A DNA stretch of 64,000 bases from an uncultured Coriobacteriaceae bacterium (GTDB taxonomy: Bacteria; Actinomycetota; Coriobacteriia; Coriobacteriales; Atopobiaceae), in NCBI GenBank assembly GCA_902773995.1, contig CACYGL010000001.1:140499-204498 (forward strand), written 5' to 3'. This document shows, piece after piece, positions 63,484-64,000 of this stretch. Positions within the stretch are counted from its first letter, which is position 1, and each line of letters begins with the position of its first letter. Below the pieces are notes generated by a model. That model had not been told where the DNA came from and did no database searches. It saw only the letters and a program-made list of their open reading frames with translations. A program made the position numbers and the translations under genes.

Positions 63484-63511
63484 TGAAACGGGCCCCGCCG
63501 AAGCAGGGCCC
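63484..63511 (-). terminator. Terminator of rplU-rpmA
   Basis: GGGCCC stem with an inner GC pair capped by a TTCG tetraloop, then GTTTCAT on the minus strand, 25 bases after the rpmA stop. The gap 63420-63536 holds nothing else apart from the obg ribosome site. Confidence 0.75.
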
Positions 63512-63536
63512 ATCAAAATACGTATGACGTGCGCCG

Positions 63537-63785
63537 TTACTCGGTGACGACGTTGACGACGTGCTTCGTGCCCTTCTTGAACTGCACGACGCCGTCAGCG
63601 AGTGCGAACAGGGTGTCATCCTTGCCACGGCCGACGTTCTCGCCGGGGGTAATGTGGGTGCCACGCTGACGAACGATGATCTGGCCAGTCTTGATGGCCT
63701 GACCGCCGTAGATCTTCACGCCAAGACGCTGTGCGTGGGAGTCGCGGCCGTTGCGAGACGAGCCGAGGCCTTTCTTGTGTGCCAT
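63537..63785 (-). CDS. rpmA: 50S ribosomal protein L27
   Basis: 82 residues. [61 protein letters not shown] is textbook L27. There is no Firmicutes-type cleavable N-terminal extension. It follows rplU by 40 bases with AGGTAG before the ATG. Confidence 0.97.
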   Translation of the reverse strand: MAHKKGLGSSRNGRDSHAQRLGVKIYGGQAIKTGQIIVRQRGTHITPGENVGRGKDDTLFALADGVVQFKKGTKHVVNVVTE

Positions 63786-63825
63786 AGTGCTACCTGCCTA
63801 TCTGAAGTGGACGGAGTGAGTGAGG

Positions 63826-64000
63826 CTACGCGGTGGGGAGCTCGGAGATCCTCAGCTTGGTGAGGTTCTGGCGATGACCCTTGGTGCGGTGGTAGCGCTT
63901 ACGCTTCTTGAACTTGAAGACGAGGACCTTCTCGCCCTTGTGCTGTTCGACGACCTCGGCGGTGACCTTCTTGTCCTCGAGGGCGGCAGGGTCAACGATG
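63826..64000 (-). CDS. rplU: 50S ribosomal protein L21, C-terminal part
   Basis: The gene runs off the right edge; the last 57 codons and the stop (TAG at 63826-63828) are present. The reading is IVDPAALEDKKVTAEVVEQH, then KGEKVLVFKFKKRKRYHRTKGHRQ and NLTKLRISEL, matching the L21 C-terminus. With rpmA and obg it forms the usual order. Confidence 0.92.
   Translation of the reverse strand, partial: IVDPAALEDKKVTAEVVEQHKGEKVLVFKFKKRKRYHRTKGHRQNLTKLRISELPTA

Overview
This window is a dense, high-GC chromosomal segment, overwhelmingly housekeeping. The gene set and order (scpA-scpB-rluB-cmk, rpsP-KH-rimM-trmD, glyQ/glyS, PPDK, rplU-rpmA-obg-proB-proA-nadD-yqeK-rsfS), a TrmFO-type tRNA methyltransferase, an MEP isoprenoid pathway, many GTG/TTG starts and protein features such as the DUF512 radical-SAM family suggest an anaerobic Actinomycetota of the class Coriobacteriia (Olsenella/Atopobium-like). 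This placement is inferred from gene content; no 16S gene is present. Nearly everything is on the minus strand; only a three-gene island (response regulator, sensor kinase, DinB; 49358-52571) is on the plus strand.

Layout, left to right by coordinate (transcription mostly right to left). 1-5412: end of a coiled-coil/zinc-ribbon protein, cysteine desulfurase, rpe, gpsA, plsY, der. 5417-12958: DUF512 protein, ispH, plsC, cmk, histidine phosphatase, rluB, scpB, scpA, site-2 protease. 12977-15793: a frameshifted small membrane protein, an ABC-F ATPase, tandem hairpins and a VOC protein. 15949-18985: tRNA-Val, an OatA-like acyltransferase, a small membrane protein, a CAT-anticodon tRNA and tRNA-Ala with promoters and terminators. 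19192-31938: an FMN-dependent alpha-hydroxy-acid oxidase-like protein, then the rpsB-tsf-pyrH-frr-uppS-cdsA-dxr-rseP-ispG-proS translation/isoprenoid/envelope run, which lies downstream of xerC. 31935-37919: trmFO, dprA, comM, yraN, rnhB, rplS. 37964-49175: DUF6273 protein, dgt, ppdK, a short PPDK-regulator-like protein, glyS, glyQ, lepB, trmD, rimM, khpA, rpsP. 49358-52571: plus-strand two-component system and dinB. 52612-57578: a complete BMP-type nucleoside ABC importer. 57815-64000: rsfS, yqeK, nadD, proA, proB, obg, rpmA and the end of rplU.

Functional themes: ribosome and tRNA biogenesis; phospholipid synthesis (gpsA, plsY, plsC, cdsA); undecaprenyl lipid supply (dxr, ispG, ispH, uppS); chromosome segregation (scpAB, xerC); DNA uptake and processing (comM, dprA); proline synthesis; and nucleoside salvage. 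No CRISPR array, prophage, IS element or obvious novel defence system is visible. The points most worth a second look are: a PPDK-regulator homologue that stops before the P-loop half, beside ppdK; two identical 29-bp palindromes that each contain the stop codon of an adjacent gene; an RseP-type protease with a large cytosolic insertion resembling a winged helix; paired hairpins at 15345-15406; and a structured leader in front of the yraN-comM-dprA-trmFO-xerC operon.
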